Positions 42,615 to 52,218 are shown, numbered from the stretch's first letter. The stretch: DNA of 64,000 nucleotides from Roseomonas elaeocarpi (GCF_042433915.1 NZ_JBHLUN010000004.1:1-64000), one strand, 5' to 3'. The notes: generated from the letters alone by a model not told the origin. Numbers and translations are program-made.

Positions 42615-42698
42615 GGGGGCGTGCCGGAATGGTAGACGGATCCGACTTAAAATCGGCTGGGCGATCAGCCTGTGCGGGTTCGAGTCCCGCCGTCCCTA
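42615..42698 (+). tRNA. tRNA-Leu (anticodon UAA)
   Basis: An 84-nt class-II tRNA. Acceptor stem GGGGGCG pairs with CGTCCCT (two G.T pairs) and A is the discriminator. D arm has GGAATGGTAGACGG, the anticodon loop is CTTAAAA (TAA), there is a long variable arm typical of Leu, and the T arm is GCGGGTTCGAGTCCCGC. CCA is not encoded. It reads UUA and UUG, codons that are rare in so GC-rich a genome. Confidence 0.95.
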
Positions 42699-42812
42699 TC
42701 CCGATCCCGCCTCACCCATCCCGCCCCTGCAGCAAGGCGTCCTGTTTCGCCCGGCGGCCTCACGCCACGCCCGAGATGGCGCCCCCGCCCCAGCAGCCTC
42801 AGCCCCTCGGCC

Positions 42813-43784
42813 TCATTCCTCGGGCCGCGCCCAGTGGAACATCAGCTCGTGCTTGTTGTAGCTGCCGTGGGTCAGCCGCGCGCCGGGGATCGCCGCGAAC
42901 TCACCCGCCACGTCGTGGTCGGTCTCGCCCTGAAACTTGATCGTGCACAGCATCCGGCGCGCCTTGCCGGCCTCGATCCAGCGGCGCACCAGCGCCAGCA
43001 GCCGCGTGGGGTAGCAGATCACGTCGCTGAGCAGCCAGTCGACCGCCTCGTGCTCGCGCGGGTCGAGGGCGAAGGCGCTGTCCTGCAGCACCGACACGCC
43101 CGGCATCGCGGCGACCCTGGGGTCGAGCGGCGCCTTGTCCACCGCCGTCACCTTCGCCCCCAGCGCCGCCACGGCCCAGGTCCAGCCGCCCGGACAGGCG
43201 CCGAGGTCGAGGCAGTGCTCGCCCGCCTGCGGCCAGGCGCGGGCGGCGAGAAAGGCTTCCCACAGCTTCAGGTAGGCGCGGCTGGGCGGGTCGGTGCGGT
43301 TTTCCACCAGCACCGGCGCGCCGCCGGCATAGGGGCTGGTCTTCGTGGCGCTGGCCAGCATCAGGTCGGGCCGCAGGAGGCACCAGCCACCCAGCGGTGC
43401 CGTGGGCACGGGGGTGGGAAACACCACCGGCCGGGCGCTCACCGGCGGCAGCGCCGCCTCGATCAGCGAGGCGCGGCGGTGGTGGTCCACCGACAGCAGC
43501 GACCAGTTGCGCTGGATCGCGCGCAGGGCGGCCGCCGCGGTCTTGATGGAGGCCACGGGGATCAGCTGCGGCGCCGTCCAGGTGTCCAGCGCCCAGGGAA
43601 TGCCGGAGGGGCCTTCCACCGGCGGCTCGGCGGTCAGGGCCAGGGGTCCGTGCCAGCACAGCACCGCGCGCCCGGTGCGGCGCAGCGCTTCCTCGACCTC
43701 GCGCTCGAAGCCGGCATGGGCGAGGTAGGCCGCGCCGATCACCTGGTCGGCGGAAAGCTCACTGGCAGCGAGGAGGCAGGGCAT
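42813..43784 (-). CDS. RlmM/FtsJ-type SAM-dependent RNA methyltransferase
   Basis: A 323-residue methyltransferase. CLDLGACPGGWTWAVAALGA is motif I of the FtsJ/RrmJ fold in its RlmM form (GACPGGW); Asp in WLLSDVICYP and Lys in CTIKFQGE match the Lys-Asp-Lys-Glu catalytic set. RlmM 2'-O-methylates C2498 of 23S rRNA. The protein is slightly shorter than E. coli RlmM (366) at the N-terminus, which is divergent. The exact target RNA is inferred from the family. Confidence 0.85.
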   Translation of the reverse strand: MPCLLAASELSADQVIGAAYLAHAGFEREVEEALRRTGRAVLCWHGPLALTAEPPVEGPSGIPWALDTWTAPQLIPVASIKTAAAALRAIQRNWSLLSVDHHRRASLIEAALPPVSARPVVFPTPVPTAPLGGWCLLRPDLMLASATKTSPYAGGAPVLVENRTDPPSRAYLKLWEAFLAARAWPQAGEHCLDLGACPGGWTWAVAALGAKVTAVDKAPLDPRVAAMPGVSVLQDSAFALDPREHEAVDWLLSDVICYPTRLLALVRRWIEAGKARRMLCTIKFQGETDHDVAGEFAAIPGARLTHGSYNKHELMFHWARPEE

Positions 43785-44031
43785 CGGCAGGGCTTTAGCG
43801 CATTTCCGCCGCCGTTGAACCCGCTTCGCCGCGGCAGCAGCCGCCCGCCTGCCTGGCAGCAACGGCGGAACGGGGCCGGGTCGTTGCGCGCGCCGGGGCG
43901 AACATCTCGGACACGAAAGGGGGCGCGATCGCCTGCCGCACCGCGATTGCCGGCGCAACCCATGGTGCCGCGGTTACGTTTCGCAGCGGAGGCCCGGGGA
44001 CAATCCCCGACGGGAACTGGGGCGAGGCGGC

Positions 44032-45099
44032 ATGTTCGGCAAGGTCTGGAGCCTGATCAAGGACACAGTTGAAGGCTACATCAACGATGAATGCCTCAGC
44101 CGTGGCGCGGCCATTGCCTACTACACGATCTTCTCGATCGCGCCGCTGCTGATCATCATGACAGCCATCGCCGGCTTCTTCTTCGGCGACGAGGCGGTGC
44201 ACGGCGCCCTCGATGACCAGTTGCGCGGCATGCTGGGCCAGGACGCAGCCGGCGCGGTGCAGGAGATGGTCAAGGGCGCCAGCAACAAGACCTCCTCCAC
44301 CATCGCCACCATCGTCGGCATCGTGACGCTGCTGGTCACCGCCAGCGGCGTGTTCGGAGAGCTTCAGGCCTCGCTCAACGCCATCTGGAAGACGGAGCCG
44401 CCGGCGGCGGGCACCGAGACCACCGTGACCCGGCTGGTGCGCGCCAAGGCGGCCAGCATGGGCCTCGTGGCGGCGACGGGCTTCCTGCTGGTGGTGTCGC
44501 TGGTGGTCAGCGCCGGCATCTCGGCCGTCAGCACCTGGCTGCAGGGGCGCATGCCGGGCGTCACGCTGCTGATCAGCGCCGTCAACATCGCCGTGTCGCT
44601 GGGCATCATCACGGTGCTGTTTGCCGCGATGTACAAGGTGCTGCCGGACCATCACATGGAATGGAAGGACGTGGGCGTCGGCGCCTTCGTCACCGCGATC
44701 CTGTTCACCATCGGCAAGTCGCTGATCGGCTGGTACCTCGGCAGCAGCAACATGGCCACGAGCTACGGCGCGGCCAGCGCGCTCGTGATCATCCTGCTGT
44801 GGGTCTACTACTCCTCGCAGATCTTCCTGATGGGTGCCGAGTTCACCCGCGCCTATGCGGGCCAGGAAGGCAGCCACCAGCACGCGCCGGTGCCGGCCGA
44901 CAAGAAGGACGCGCCCACCGCGCGCCGCATCGCGCCGGCACCCGCCTCCAGCCTCGCGACGCCGGCGCCGCTGGTTCCCAAGACCAGCGCGGTGTGGAGC
45001 GTGCTCGGCGTGGCCAGCATGCTGCGCACCGCCAGCCAGCAGCTGCGCCGCAAGCCCAGCCACGTTCCCGACAGCTTCCGCGAGCCCGCCTCGCACTGA
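44032..45099 (+). CDS. YihY/BrkB-family membrane protein
   Basis: A 355-residue inner-membrane protein with six helices. RGAAIAYYTIFSIAPLLIIM, FGELQASLNAIW and the late ILLWVYYSSQIFLMGAEFTRAY are family signatures. Function is not settled; older names as RNase BN or serum-resistance factor are not supported biochemically. A charged 75-residue cytoplasmic tail rich in Pro and Ala ends the protein. The SH3 lipoprotein gene follows after 29 bp on the same strand, so they are probably cotranscribed. Confidence 0.93.
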   Translation: MFGKVWSLIKDTVEGYINDECLSRGAAIAYYTIFSIAPLLIIMTAIAGFFFGDEAVHGALDDQLRGMLGQDAAGAVQEMVKGASNKTSSTIATIVGIVTLLVTASGVFGELQASLNAIWKTEPPAAGTETTVTRLVRAKAASMGLVAATGFLLVVSLVVSAGISAVSTWLQGRMPGVTLLISAVNIAVSLGIITVLFAAMYKVLPDHHMEWKDVGVGAFVTAILFTIGKSLIGWYLGSSNMATSYGAASALVIILLWVYYSSQIFLMGAEFTRAYAGQEGSHQHAPVPADKKDAPTARRIAPAPASSLATPAPLVPKTSAVWSVLGVASMLRTASQQLRRKPSHVPDSFREPASH

Positions 45100-45128
45100 A
45101 CCGCCAACCACCAGCAGGAGAAACGTCG

Positions 45129-45872
45129 ATGCACGCCCAGATCACGGCCCGGGGGATGGCCCTCTGCTTACTTGCCGTGAGCGGGCTTGCACTCGCGGGC
45201 TGCAACGAGAAGACCGCGGATGCCGCGGCCTCCACCCAGCAGCAGAAGCAGGCCGTGCAGCTGGCGGAAGCGCAGCTGCGCGCGGATCAGGAGCTGGGGC
45301 GCAACCTCGCGCTGCGCGAGGTGCGGAGCTTTCCCCAGGCTGAGGGCGACGTCCTCGCGGTATGCGGCGAGATGAGCATCGACGGCGCGCAGGGACATTT
45401 CGTGCCCTTCGTGAGCACCGTCAGCCTGCCGGCCGATGCGACGGGCAAGCCCGAGGTCACGTCCTTCCTCGCCACCTCCGGCGTCGAGGCGACGCGCGTC
45501 TACGTCGAAAGCACCTCGCGCTGCCGGGACATGGGCGGGCCGCGCCCGACGCTGCGCCAGGCTGCGCCGCCGCTGCTGCCCACCATCCCGGCGGACCTGC
45601 CCTACCTCCGCCAGGCGAGCTTCCCCGCCGCCACGCCCGTTGCAGAAGCCGCCGCCGCGCCTGCCGCCAGCACGGGCGCGGAAGGTTCGGTGGTGACGCG
45701 GCAGGCCGCCAATCTCCGCTCCAGCCCCAGCGGCGGCTCGGTGCTGCGGGTGGTGGCGGCCGGGCAGTCGCTGAAGGTTTACGGCACCGCGCCGGGCGGT
45801 TGGTACCGGGTGGGCGACGCGTCGGGCCCGGGCGGCTGGATGCACGGGAGCATGGTGCTGCAACACCCGTGA
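45129..45872 (+). CDS. lipoprotein with C-terminal bacterial SH3 domain
   Basis: A 247-residue predicted lipoprotein: signal MALCLLAVSGLALAGC puts the lipid Cys near residue 26, followed by a Gln/Ala-rich helix, a middle domain with two conserved-looking Cys (LAVCGEM, STSRCRDM) and an SH3b domain at about 182-246 (RQAANLRSSPSGGSVLRVVA ... GGWMHGSMV). SH3b domains bind cell-wall peptides. GGAGAAACG precedes the ATG. It is just downstream of the YihY gene and its 3' flank is now an IS630 end 22 bp away. Confidence 0.85.
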   Translation: MHAQITARGMALCLLAVSGLALAGCNEKTADAAASTQQQKQAVQLAEAQLRADQELGRNLALREVRSFPQAEGDVLAVCGEMSIDGAQGHFVPFVSTVSLPADATGKPEVTSFLATSGVEATRVYVESTSRCRDMGGPRPTLRQAAPPLLPTIPADLPYLRQASFPAATPVAEAAAAPAASTGAEGSVVTRQAANLRSSPSGGSVLRVVAAGQSLKVYGTAPGGWYRVGDASGPGGWMHGSMVLQHP

Positions 45873-45905
45873 ACGCCCGGGCGCCGCAGCCTTATACCGC
45901 CGAGC

Positions 45906-46478
45906 TTATGAAGTGATCCTTCTGATCCAGGGGTAGTTGGTGAGGGAGCGAAGGCGGTCGGGCGAGAGGGCGTTCCAGGCTTGGCAGCAGGCTTCGACGA
46001 TGTCGGCGTTGCCGTGGAGCAGGCGGTGGGACAGGAACCGCTCGCGCAGGTAGAGCCAGACGCGCTCGACCGGGTTCAACTCGGGCGCGTAGGGCGGCAG
46101 CGGCACAAGGGTGACGTTGGCGGGCACACGGAGTTGCCGTGAGCCGTGCCAGCCTGCCTGGTCCAGCACGAGCACGGCGTGGACGTTGGGGGCGAGAGCG
46201 GCGGCGAAATGCGCCAGGAACACGCCCATGGCGGTGGTGGACACCACTGGCAACACCAGGGCGAAGGCTTCTCGAGTAGCAGGCCGGACGGCGGCATACA
46301 GGTAGGTCCAGTCGTAGCGCTGATCGCACAGCCCGCGCGGGCGCTCTCCCCGTGCCCACCAGCGGTGCCCGGTGCGGCCTTTCTGACCCACCCGGGCCTC
46401 GTCCTGGAACCAGAGCTCGATCTGCCGGCCCGGATGGTCGGCGGCAGCGGCTGCTACGGCGCGGCGCAGCCCCCTTTT
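45906..46478 (-). CDS. IS630 transposase, second frame (OrfB, DDE catalytic domain)
   Basis: The catalytic domain, expressed by -1 frameshift from OrfA at 46475-46478. The acidic triad is visible: Asp in ELWFQDEARVG, Asp in VLVLDQAGWH and Glu in APELNPVERVW. The listed start is the frameshift point; a GTG at 46391 could serve only to make a fragment without the first Asp. It ends ten bases inside the left end of the element. Confidence 0.88.
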   Translation of the reverse strand, partial: KRGLRRAVAAAAADHPGRQIELWFQDEARVGQKGRTGHRWWARGERPRGLCDQRYDWTYLYAAVRPATREAFALVLPVVSTTAMGVFLAHFAAALAPNVHAVLVLDQAGWHGSRQLRVPANVTLVPLPPYAPELNPVERVWLYLRERFLSHRLLHGNADIVEACCQAWNALSPDRLRSLTNYPWIRRITS

Positions 46479-46969
46479 GCGAAAGCCGCCTTGGCCTTCT
46501 CGTCAGCCTGCGGGTGCCGTGGCCGGGTCTTCTGCCGCGACAGGTCCAGCCCGCGCACCACCCGCGACAGGCTGGCCGGGTGCAGGCGCTTGTTGAACCG
46601 CTCCTCAATCCAGCGGCACAGCATCGGCAGCGTCCACTCCGCGCCACCGTCACGTTCCCGGTCGGGGCCGCGCAGAATGACGTTCACCAGCACCGCCTGC
46701 TCGGCCTCGCTCAGCGTCGAGGGCCGTCCCGGCTTGGGCCGATCCCGCAGGCCGTCCAGCCCTTCCGCGTTGTAGCGAGTAACCGCGTCCCGCAGAGCCT
46801 GACGCTCCAGCCCCACCAGCCGCGCCGCCTCCGCCCGGCTCAGCCCTTCCAGCGCGTGCGCTACCGCCAGCATCCGCGTCGCGGTCCGGCGGTTCCGCTC
46901 GCGCCGTGCCATGCACCGGAGTTCGCCCGCACTCGCCACCTCCGTCCGGATCTCCAGTGCTCGCCCCAT
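46454..46969 (-). CDS. IS630 transposase, first frame (OrfA, DNA-binding)
   Basis: 171 codons. A helix-turn-helix domain (LSRAEAARLVGLERQALRDA) and a second winged-helix part (EWTLPMLCRWIEERFNKRL) bind the element ends. The frame stops at 46454, but at the Lys codon 46477-46475 the run A-AAA-G allows the ribosome to slip back one base into the second frame. That yields a continuous IS630 transposase of about 354 residues. Confidence 0.9.
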   Translation of the reverse strand: MGRALEIRTEVASAGELRCMARRERNRRTATRMLAVAHALEGLSRAEAARLVGLERQALRDAVTRYNAEGLDGLRDRPKPGRPSTLSEAEQAVLVNVILRGPDRERDGGAEWTLPMLCRWIEERFNKRLHPASLSRVVRGLDLSRQKTRPRHPQADEKAKAAFAKGGCAAP

Positions 46970-47059
46970 CAGCCCGTCCCATCAGGTCAGGCCAGAAGCG
47001 AATCACCATCCCCGCCAGAACTGAAATCACACCAGAGTCAGTTCATCCGCTCGCCGGTA

Positions 47060-48100
47060 TTAGTCCCGACGGGGAAACACCGCGGCCGAGAGCAGCTTCA
47101 CCGAGCACAGGTCGCCCGGCGTGGCGTCGCGCCAGGCGGGCTGCGCCACGGCATCCAGCGTCCCCTCGCCCCGCGCGGTGCCGAGCACGAGGCGCAGCCC
47201 GCGGGAGTCCATCGTGGCATGCCGCACCGTCCAAGCGCCGCCACCGGGTGACGCCAGCGCGTCGCCGGGGCGCAGGAAGGCCCTCGCCTCGCCGGCGGGG
47301 CAGTCGGTCTGCACCGGCGGCAGCGGCAGGTCGGCGAAATGGGCGTAGCCGTCGCGCACGATGCAGCGAAGCTCGTTGGCCTCGCCCAGGAAGCCGGCCA
47401 CGAAGGGCGCCGCCGGGCGTTCCAGCAGCGCGCGCGGCGTGTCGTACTGCACGAGGCGTCCGGACTGGAGCACCGCCACGCGGTCGGCGATCTCCATGGC
47501 CTCGTCCTGGTCGTGCGTGACCAGGACGCTGGTGAGGCCGAGCTGCACGTGCAGGCCGCGCAGCCAGGCGCGCAGTTCCTTGCGCACGCGCGCGTCGAGC
47601 GCCGAGAAGGGTTCGTCCAGCAACAGCACCGAGGGCTCGATCGCCAGCGCGCGGGCGAGCGCCACGCGCTGCCGCTGCCCGCCCGAGATCTGGTCGGGGT
47701 AGCGGCGCGCCAGGGCACCGATCTGCACGAGGTCCAGCAGTTGCTCCACCCGCCCGCGGATCTCGCGACGCGACGGGCGGTTGGCGGCGGGGCGGACGCG
47801 CAACCCGAAGGCCACGTTCTCGAACACCGTCATGTGGCGGAACAGCGCGTAGTTCTGCGGCACGAAGCCGATGTTGCGCGAGCGCGCCGGCAGCGCCGCG
47901 ACGTCGCGGCCGCCGATGCGGACCTCGCCGCTGTCAGGGAATTCCAGCCCCGCCAGGATGCGCAGCAGCGTGGTCTTGCCCGAGCCCGATGGGCCGAGCA
48001 GCACCGCGAACTCGCCGTCGGGAATGCTGAGACTGACATCGCTCAGTGCCGGCGTGCCGCCGTCGAAGCGGCGGGACACGGCCACGACCTCAACGCTCAT
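47060..48100 (-). CDS. cysA: sulfate/thiosulfate ABC transporter ATP-binding protein
   Basis: A 346-residue ATPase: Walker A GPSGSGKTT (about 36-44), Q-loop FVPQNYALF, signature ISGGQRQRVALARAL, Walker B LLLDEPFSALD and switch His in LVTHDQDEA, then a C-terminal TOBE-like regulatory region. It powers CysTW. It is the last gene of the minus-strand operon. Its TAA stop is the TTA flank of the IS630 element, so the native C-terminus may have been altered by the insertion, although the length is normal for CysA. Confidence 0.93.
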   Translation of the reverse strand: MSVEVVAVSRRFDGGTPALSDVSLSIPDGEFAVLLGPSGSGKTTLLRILAGLEFPDSGEVRIGGRDVAALPARSRNIGFVPQNYALFRHMTVFENVAFGLRVRPAANRPSRREIRGRVEQLLDLVQIGALARRYPDQISGGQRQRVALARALAIEPSVLLLDEPFSALDARVRKELRAWLRGLHVQLGLTSVLVTHDQDEAMEIADRVAVLQSGRLVQYDTPRALLERPAAPFVAGFLGEANELRCIVRDGYAHFADLPLPPVQTDCPAGEARAFLRPGDALASPGGGAWTVRHATMDSRGLRLVLGTARGEGTLDAVAQPAWRDATPGDLCSVKLLSAAVFPRRD

Positions 48101-48196
48101 TCGGAGAACTTCATCCGGGCTCCGGTCGTGACTGCATGGGTGATCCTGGCACGGCGGCGACGACGCGTCACGGGCAGGCGGGCGGCACGGCGCCGG

Positions 48197-49054
48197 TCAC
48201 GGGTGCAGGGTATGGCGACGACCCGACAGGTATTCCAGCAACGCCTTCGCGACCAACGTCACCAGGGCCAGCAGCGCCAGCAGCGCGGCCACGGCAAAGG
48301 CGCCGGCGAACTGGTACTCGTTGTAGAGGATCTCGATGTGCAGCGGCAGCGTGTTGGTTTCGCCGCGGATATGGCCCGACACCACCGACACCGCGCCGAA
48401 CTCGCCCATGGCGCGGGCATTGCACAGCAGGACGCCCGACAGCAGCGCCCATTTCACGTCCGGCAGGGTGACGCGGCGAAAGGTCTGCCAGCCGGTGGCG
48501 CCCAGCGTCGCCGCCATTTCCTCGGCGTCTCGGCCCTGTTCCTGCATCAGCGGGATCAGCGTGCGCGCGACGAAGGGAAAGGTCACGAAGAGCGTGGCCA
48601 GCACCAGCCCCGGCAGCGCGAAGATGACCTGCACGCCGTGCCGCTGGAGCCAGGGGCCGAACCAGCCCTGCAGCCCGAAGAGCAGCACCCAGACGAGGCC
48701 GGAGATCACCGGCGAGACGGAAAAGGGCAGCTCGATCAGCGCCGTCAGCAGCCCGCGCCCGGGGAAGCGGAACTTGGCGATGCACCAGGCCGCGGCGATG
48801 CCGCCCACCGTGTTGACCGGCACCGAGATCGCCGCGACCACCAGCGTCAGGGAGAAGGCCGACATGGTGTCGGGGTCCTCCATCACCTCGCGCACGGCAG
48901 GCCAGCCGCGGCGTAGCGCCTCGGCGAAGACCACCACTGTGGGCAGCAGCAGGAACATCGCGGCCGCCAGCAGCGCCAGTGCCAGCAGCAGGCGGCGCAG
49001 GGCCGGCGCTTCCTGCAGCGGCGATGCCGGAGTCTCGCGCAAGGCGCCGCTCAC
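48197..49054 (-). CDS. cysW: sulfate ABC transporter permease CysW
   Basis: A 285-residue inner-membrane permease with six helices; EEMAATLGATGWQTFRRVTLP is the EAA loop that docks on CysA and EFGAVSVVSGHIRGETNTLP the CysW-specific stretch. Its GTG start overlaps the cysT stop (GTGA). It forms the channel with CysT. Confidence 0.94.
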   Translation of the reverse strand: MSGALRETPASPLQEAPALRRLLLALALLAAAMFLLLPTVVVFAEALRRGWPAVREVMEDPDTMSAFSLTLVVAAISVPVNTVGGIAAAWCIAKFRFPGRGLLTALIELPFSVSPVISGLVWVLLFGLQGWFGPWLQRHGVQVIFALPGLVLATLFVTFPFVARTLIPLMQEQGRDAEEMAATLGATGWQTFRRVTLPDVKWALLSGVLLCNARAMGEFGAVSVVSGHIRGETNTLPLHIEILYNEYQFAGAFAVAALLALLALVTLVAKALLEYLSGRRHTLHP

Positions 49055-49896
49055 CGCCGGTTCCGCCGCAGCAGGAATTGCAGGAGATTGAGCGTGAGCA
49101 GCACCGCCAGCGCGATCAGCAGCATCGCGAGGCCGACCGTGGCGGCGCCGGCGTAGTCGTACTGTTCCAGCCGCGTGACGATCAGCAGCGGCGCGATCTC
49201 GCTCACCATCGGGCGGTTGCCGGCGATAAAGATAACGCTGCCGTATTCCCCCACCGCGCGGGCGAGCGACAGGCCGTAGCCCGTCAGCACCGTGGGCGCG
49301 ATGGCGGGCAGGATCACCCGCGCGATCACCTGCGCCCGCGTGGCGCCCAGCGTGGCGGCGGTTTCCTCGACCTCGGCCGGCAGGTCGCGCAGCACCGGCT
49401 CCACCGTGCGGACGATGAAGGGCAGGCCCACGAAGCACATGGCCACGAAGATGCCCAGCGGCGTGAAGGCCACCTGCACGCCGATCGCGGCGAGCGGCAC
49501 GCCGAGCCATCCGTTGGGCGCGAAGAGCGCGGTCAGCGACAGGCCGGCCACGGCGGTGGGCAGCGCGAAGGGCAGGTCGATCGCGGCGTCGAGCAGCCGG
49601 CGGCCGGGAAAGCGGTAGCGCACCAGGACCCAGGCCAGCAGCAGGCCGAGCGGGATGTCGAACGCGGCCGAAAGGGCCGCGGAGGTGAAGCTCAGCCGCA
49701 GCGCCGCCACGACGCGCGGTTCGGTGACGCTGTTCCACACGCCCTCGAAGCCCAGCGTCCAGGGACGCAGCACGAGAGCTGCGAGCGGGATCAGCACGAT
49801 CGCGCCCAGCCAGACCAGCGTCACCCCGAGGGTAAAGGCGAAGCCCGGCACCACGTCATGGCGGTGCGAGGGCGAACGGGCGAGAAGCGCGCTCAA
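49051..49896 (-). CDS. cysT: sulfate ABC transporter permease CysT (CysU)
   Basis: A 281-residue permease with six helices. PALPTAVAGL-type motif (DLPFALPTAVAGLSL), EAA loop EETAATLGATRAQVIARVIL and EYGSVIFIAGN identify CysT. A TTG start overlaps the stop of the binding-protein gene (TTGA). The four genes sbp-cysT-cysW-cysA form one operon. Confidence 0.94.
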   Translation of the reverse strand: MSALLARSPSHRHDVVPGFAFTLGVTLVWLGAIVLIPLAALVLRPWTLGFEGVWNSVTEPRVVAALRLSFTSAALSAAFDIPLGLLLAWVLVRYRFPGRRLLDAAIDLPFALPTAVAGLSLTALFAPNGWLGVPLAAIGVQVAFTPLGIFVAMCFVGLPFIVRTVEPVLRDLPAEVEETAATLGATRAQVIARVILPAIAPTVLTGYGLSLARAVGEYGSVIFIAGNRPMVSEIAPLLIVTRLEQYDYAGAATVGLAMLLIALAVLLTLNLLQFLLRRNRR

Positions 49897-50915
49897 CGCG
49901 CCGGCTTGTACAGGCGGTCGAAGGAAGCGCCGTCGGCGAAGTGCTCCGCCTGCGCCTTGCTCCAGCCGCCGAACTCCGCGTCCACGGTCACGAGGTTGAG
50001 CTGTGGGAAGGTGACCTTGGCGCGCTCCGCCGCCGCGGCCTCGCGCGGGCGGTAGAAGTTGCGCGCGGCGATCTCCTGCCCTTCCGGGGTGTAGAGGAAG
50101 CGCAGGTATGCTTCCGCGAGGGCGCGGGTGCCGCGCCGGTCCACCACCTGGTCCACCACCGCGACCGAGGGTTCCGCCAGGATCGACAGCGAGGGCACGA
50201 CGACCTCGAAGGCGTCCGCGCCGAACTCCTTGCGCGCGAGCTGCGCCTCGTTTTCCCAGGCCAGCAGCACGTCGCCCTGCGCGCGCTGCACGAAGGAGGT
50301 GGTGGCACCGCGCGCGCCGGTGTCGAGAACGGGCACGTTGCGCAGCAGCCGACCCAGGAACTCCGCCGCCGTCGCGTCGCTGCCGCCCGGCTGGCGGCGC
50401 GCCCAGGCCCAGGCCGCGAGGTAGTTCCAGCGCGCCCCGCCCGAGGTCTTGGGGTTGGGCGTGATGACGCCGACGCCATCGCGCACGAGGTCGCCCCAGT
50501 CGCGGATCGCCTTGGGGTTCCCCTTGCGCACCAGCAGGACGATCGTGCTGGTATAGGGCGCGGAGTTGTCGGGCAGCCGTGACATCCAGTCGCGCGCGAT
50601 CAGGCCGCGCTCGGCGATGGCGTCCACGTCGTAGGCGAGCGCCAGCGTGACCACGTCGGCCGCCTGCCCGTCGATCACCGAGCGCGCCTGGGCGCCGGAA
50701 CCGCCATGCGAGGAGCGGAGCTGGAGGCGCTGCCCGTTATGGCTGGCTGCCCATTCCTTCGCGAAGGCCGCGTTGATGTCGCGGTACAGTTCGCGCGTCG
50801 GATCGTAGCTCACGTTGAGCAGCGACGTCGCTTCCTGCGCCCTTGCGAAACGGGTGGAAAGGAGTGCGGCGGAAGCAGCCAGGACACCCAGCACGCGGCG
50901 TGTGGTCAGAGGCAC
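49893..50915 (-). CDS. sulfate ABC transporter substrate-binding protein
   Basis: A 340-residue periplasmic sulfate binder (Sbp/CysP). The signal RRVLGVLAASAALLSTRFARA precedes LLNVSYDPTRELYRDINAAF, the family's anion-site opening; LRSSHGGSGAQARSVIDG and NPKTSGGARWNYLAAWAW are further sulfate loops. A GTG at 50915 with GGAG eight bases upstream is the start. As first gene of the operon it should follow a sulfur-regulated promoter; a TATTAT -10-like box lies about 100 bp upstream. Confidence 0.94.
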   Translation of the reverse strand: MPLTTRRVLGVLAASAALLSTRFARAQEATSLLNVSYDPTRELYRDINAAFAKEWAASHNGQRLQLRSSHGGSGAQARSVIDGQAADVVTLALAYDVDAIAERGLIARDWMSRLPDNSAPYTSTIVLLVRKGNPKAIRDWGDLVRDGVGVITPNPKTSGGARWNYLAAWAWARRQPGGSDATAAEFLGRLLRNVPVLDTGARGATTSFVQRAQGDVLLAWENEAQLARKEFGADAFEVVVPSLSILAEPSVAVVDQVVDRRGTRALAEAYLRFLYTPEGQEIAARNFYRPREAAAAERAKVTFPQLNLVTVDAEFGGWSKAQAEHFADGASFDRLYKPAR

Positions 50916-51108
50916 GGTCTGCAACTCCGGTTTTGCCGGACGATGCCGCTGAACCGCCGTGTTTTGCAAGTCTCGGCGTGACGAAGCCGGGAGGGTGCGT
51001 CTTCGCAATAATACCGCGCAAGTGTCACGCAAGAAGAACGGGACGAAGCTTGTCGTCCGTGACGTGCGCGGGAGAATGTTGTTCTCCCGCGCGACCCGTC
51101 ATCCGGCT

Positions 51109-51609
51109 TCAGGTATAGCCTTTGCCTTCGTAATGCTCGCGCTCGGCCGCTCCGCTGCCCTCCACGGGGCTGCCTTCCGCAGCCGCCTGCGCCCCCGACC
51201 CGGCGGGCTTCGCGTCCGAGGATCCGGCACTGCTGCCACCTTCGGCCGGCTCGAAGTCGAACTGGCCACCCTTGCTCTGCCACTGCTGCACGGTCAGCAC
51301 CTTGGCGGGCTGCTTGCTCTCGTGCGGGCCGTGGACGACGCCGGGCGCGAAGGTCAGGAAGCTGCCGGCCGGATAGGGCGTCCCGGCCTCGATCAGCTCA
51401 CCCTCGAGGACGTAGTGCATCTCGGCACCCGCCTTGTGCGAATGCGCGGGGATGGTGCCGCCCGCCGGCAGGTGGATGATCGTGGTGACCACGCCCGCGT
51501 CCTGATCCTCGTTGAGGATCTGCACCTTGAACTCGCCGCTGGCGCCGGGGATCTTCAGCGGCACCGCCTCGACCTCCGCCGCGTTGAGGATCAGCTTCTG
51601 CATGTCCAT
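51109..51609 (-). CDS. cupin-domain protein with low-complexity C-terminus
   Basis: A 166-residue protein. The cupin fold shows both metal motifs: IPAHSHKAGAEMHYVLEGEL (His-x-His...Glu...) and APGVVHGPHES. The last 45 residues are Ser/Gly/Ala/Glu rich. ATG at 51609 follows GAGG. Small cupins of this kind are sensors, anti-sigma partners or minor dioxygenases; no function can be set. It is 72 bp downstream of moaB on the same strand. Confidence 0.85.
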   Translation of the reverse strand: MDMQKLILNAAEVEAVPLKIPGASGEFKVQILNEDQDAGVVTTIIHLPAGGTIPAHSHKAGAEMHYVLEGELIEAGTPYPAGSFLTFAPGVVHGPHESKQPAKVLTVQQWQSKGGQFDFEPAEGGSSAGSSDAKPAGSGAQAAAEGSPVEGSGAAEREHYEGKGYT

Positions 51610-51681
51610 CGCCGGTCGCCTCATTCTCTTCGTGCCGAGGCAAACGACCCAGCGCGGCCGGCAGTTGCGGGGCCCCTGCGT

Positions 51682-52218
<537 letters not shown>

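Larger units (their letters stand above)
45895..47059 (-). mobile_element. IS630-family insertion sequence
   Basis: A 1165-bp element with imperfect terminal inverted repeats of about 24 bp: TACCGCCGAGCTTATGAA at 45895 and, on the other strand from 47059, TACCGGCGAGCGGATGAA. It is flanked by TTA on both sides (45892-45894 and 47060-47062), which contains the TA target duplicated by this family. It carries two overlapping minus-strand reading frames forming one transposase by -1 frameshift. It sits between the convergent lipoprotein and cysA genes; the TTA at 47060 is the cysA stop codon. Both frames are intact, so it may still be active. Confidence 0.9.

Noticed and set aside
42615..42698. 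tRNA-linked integrated element (att site at tRNA-Leu)
   Set aside because: No integrase, phage gene or repeated tRNA 3' end is seen on either side within the window.
45906..46969. Disabled (pseudogene) transposase
   Set aside because: The frame break coincides with a slippery A-AAA-G site and the fused product has all DDE residues and normal length, so programmed frameshifting explains it.
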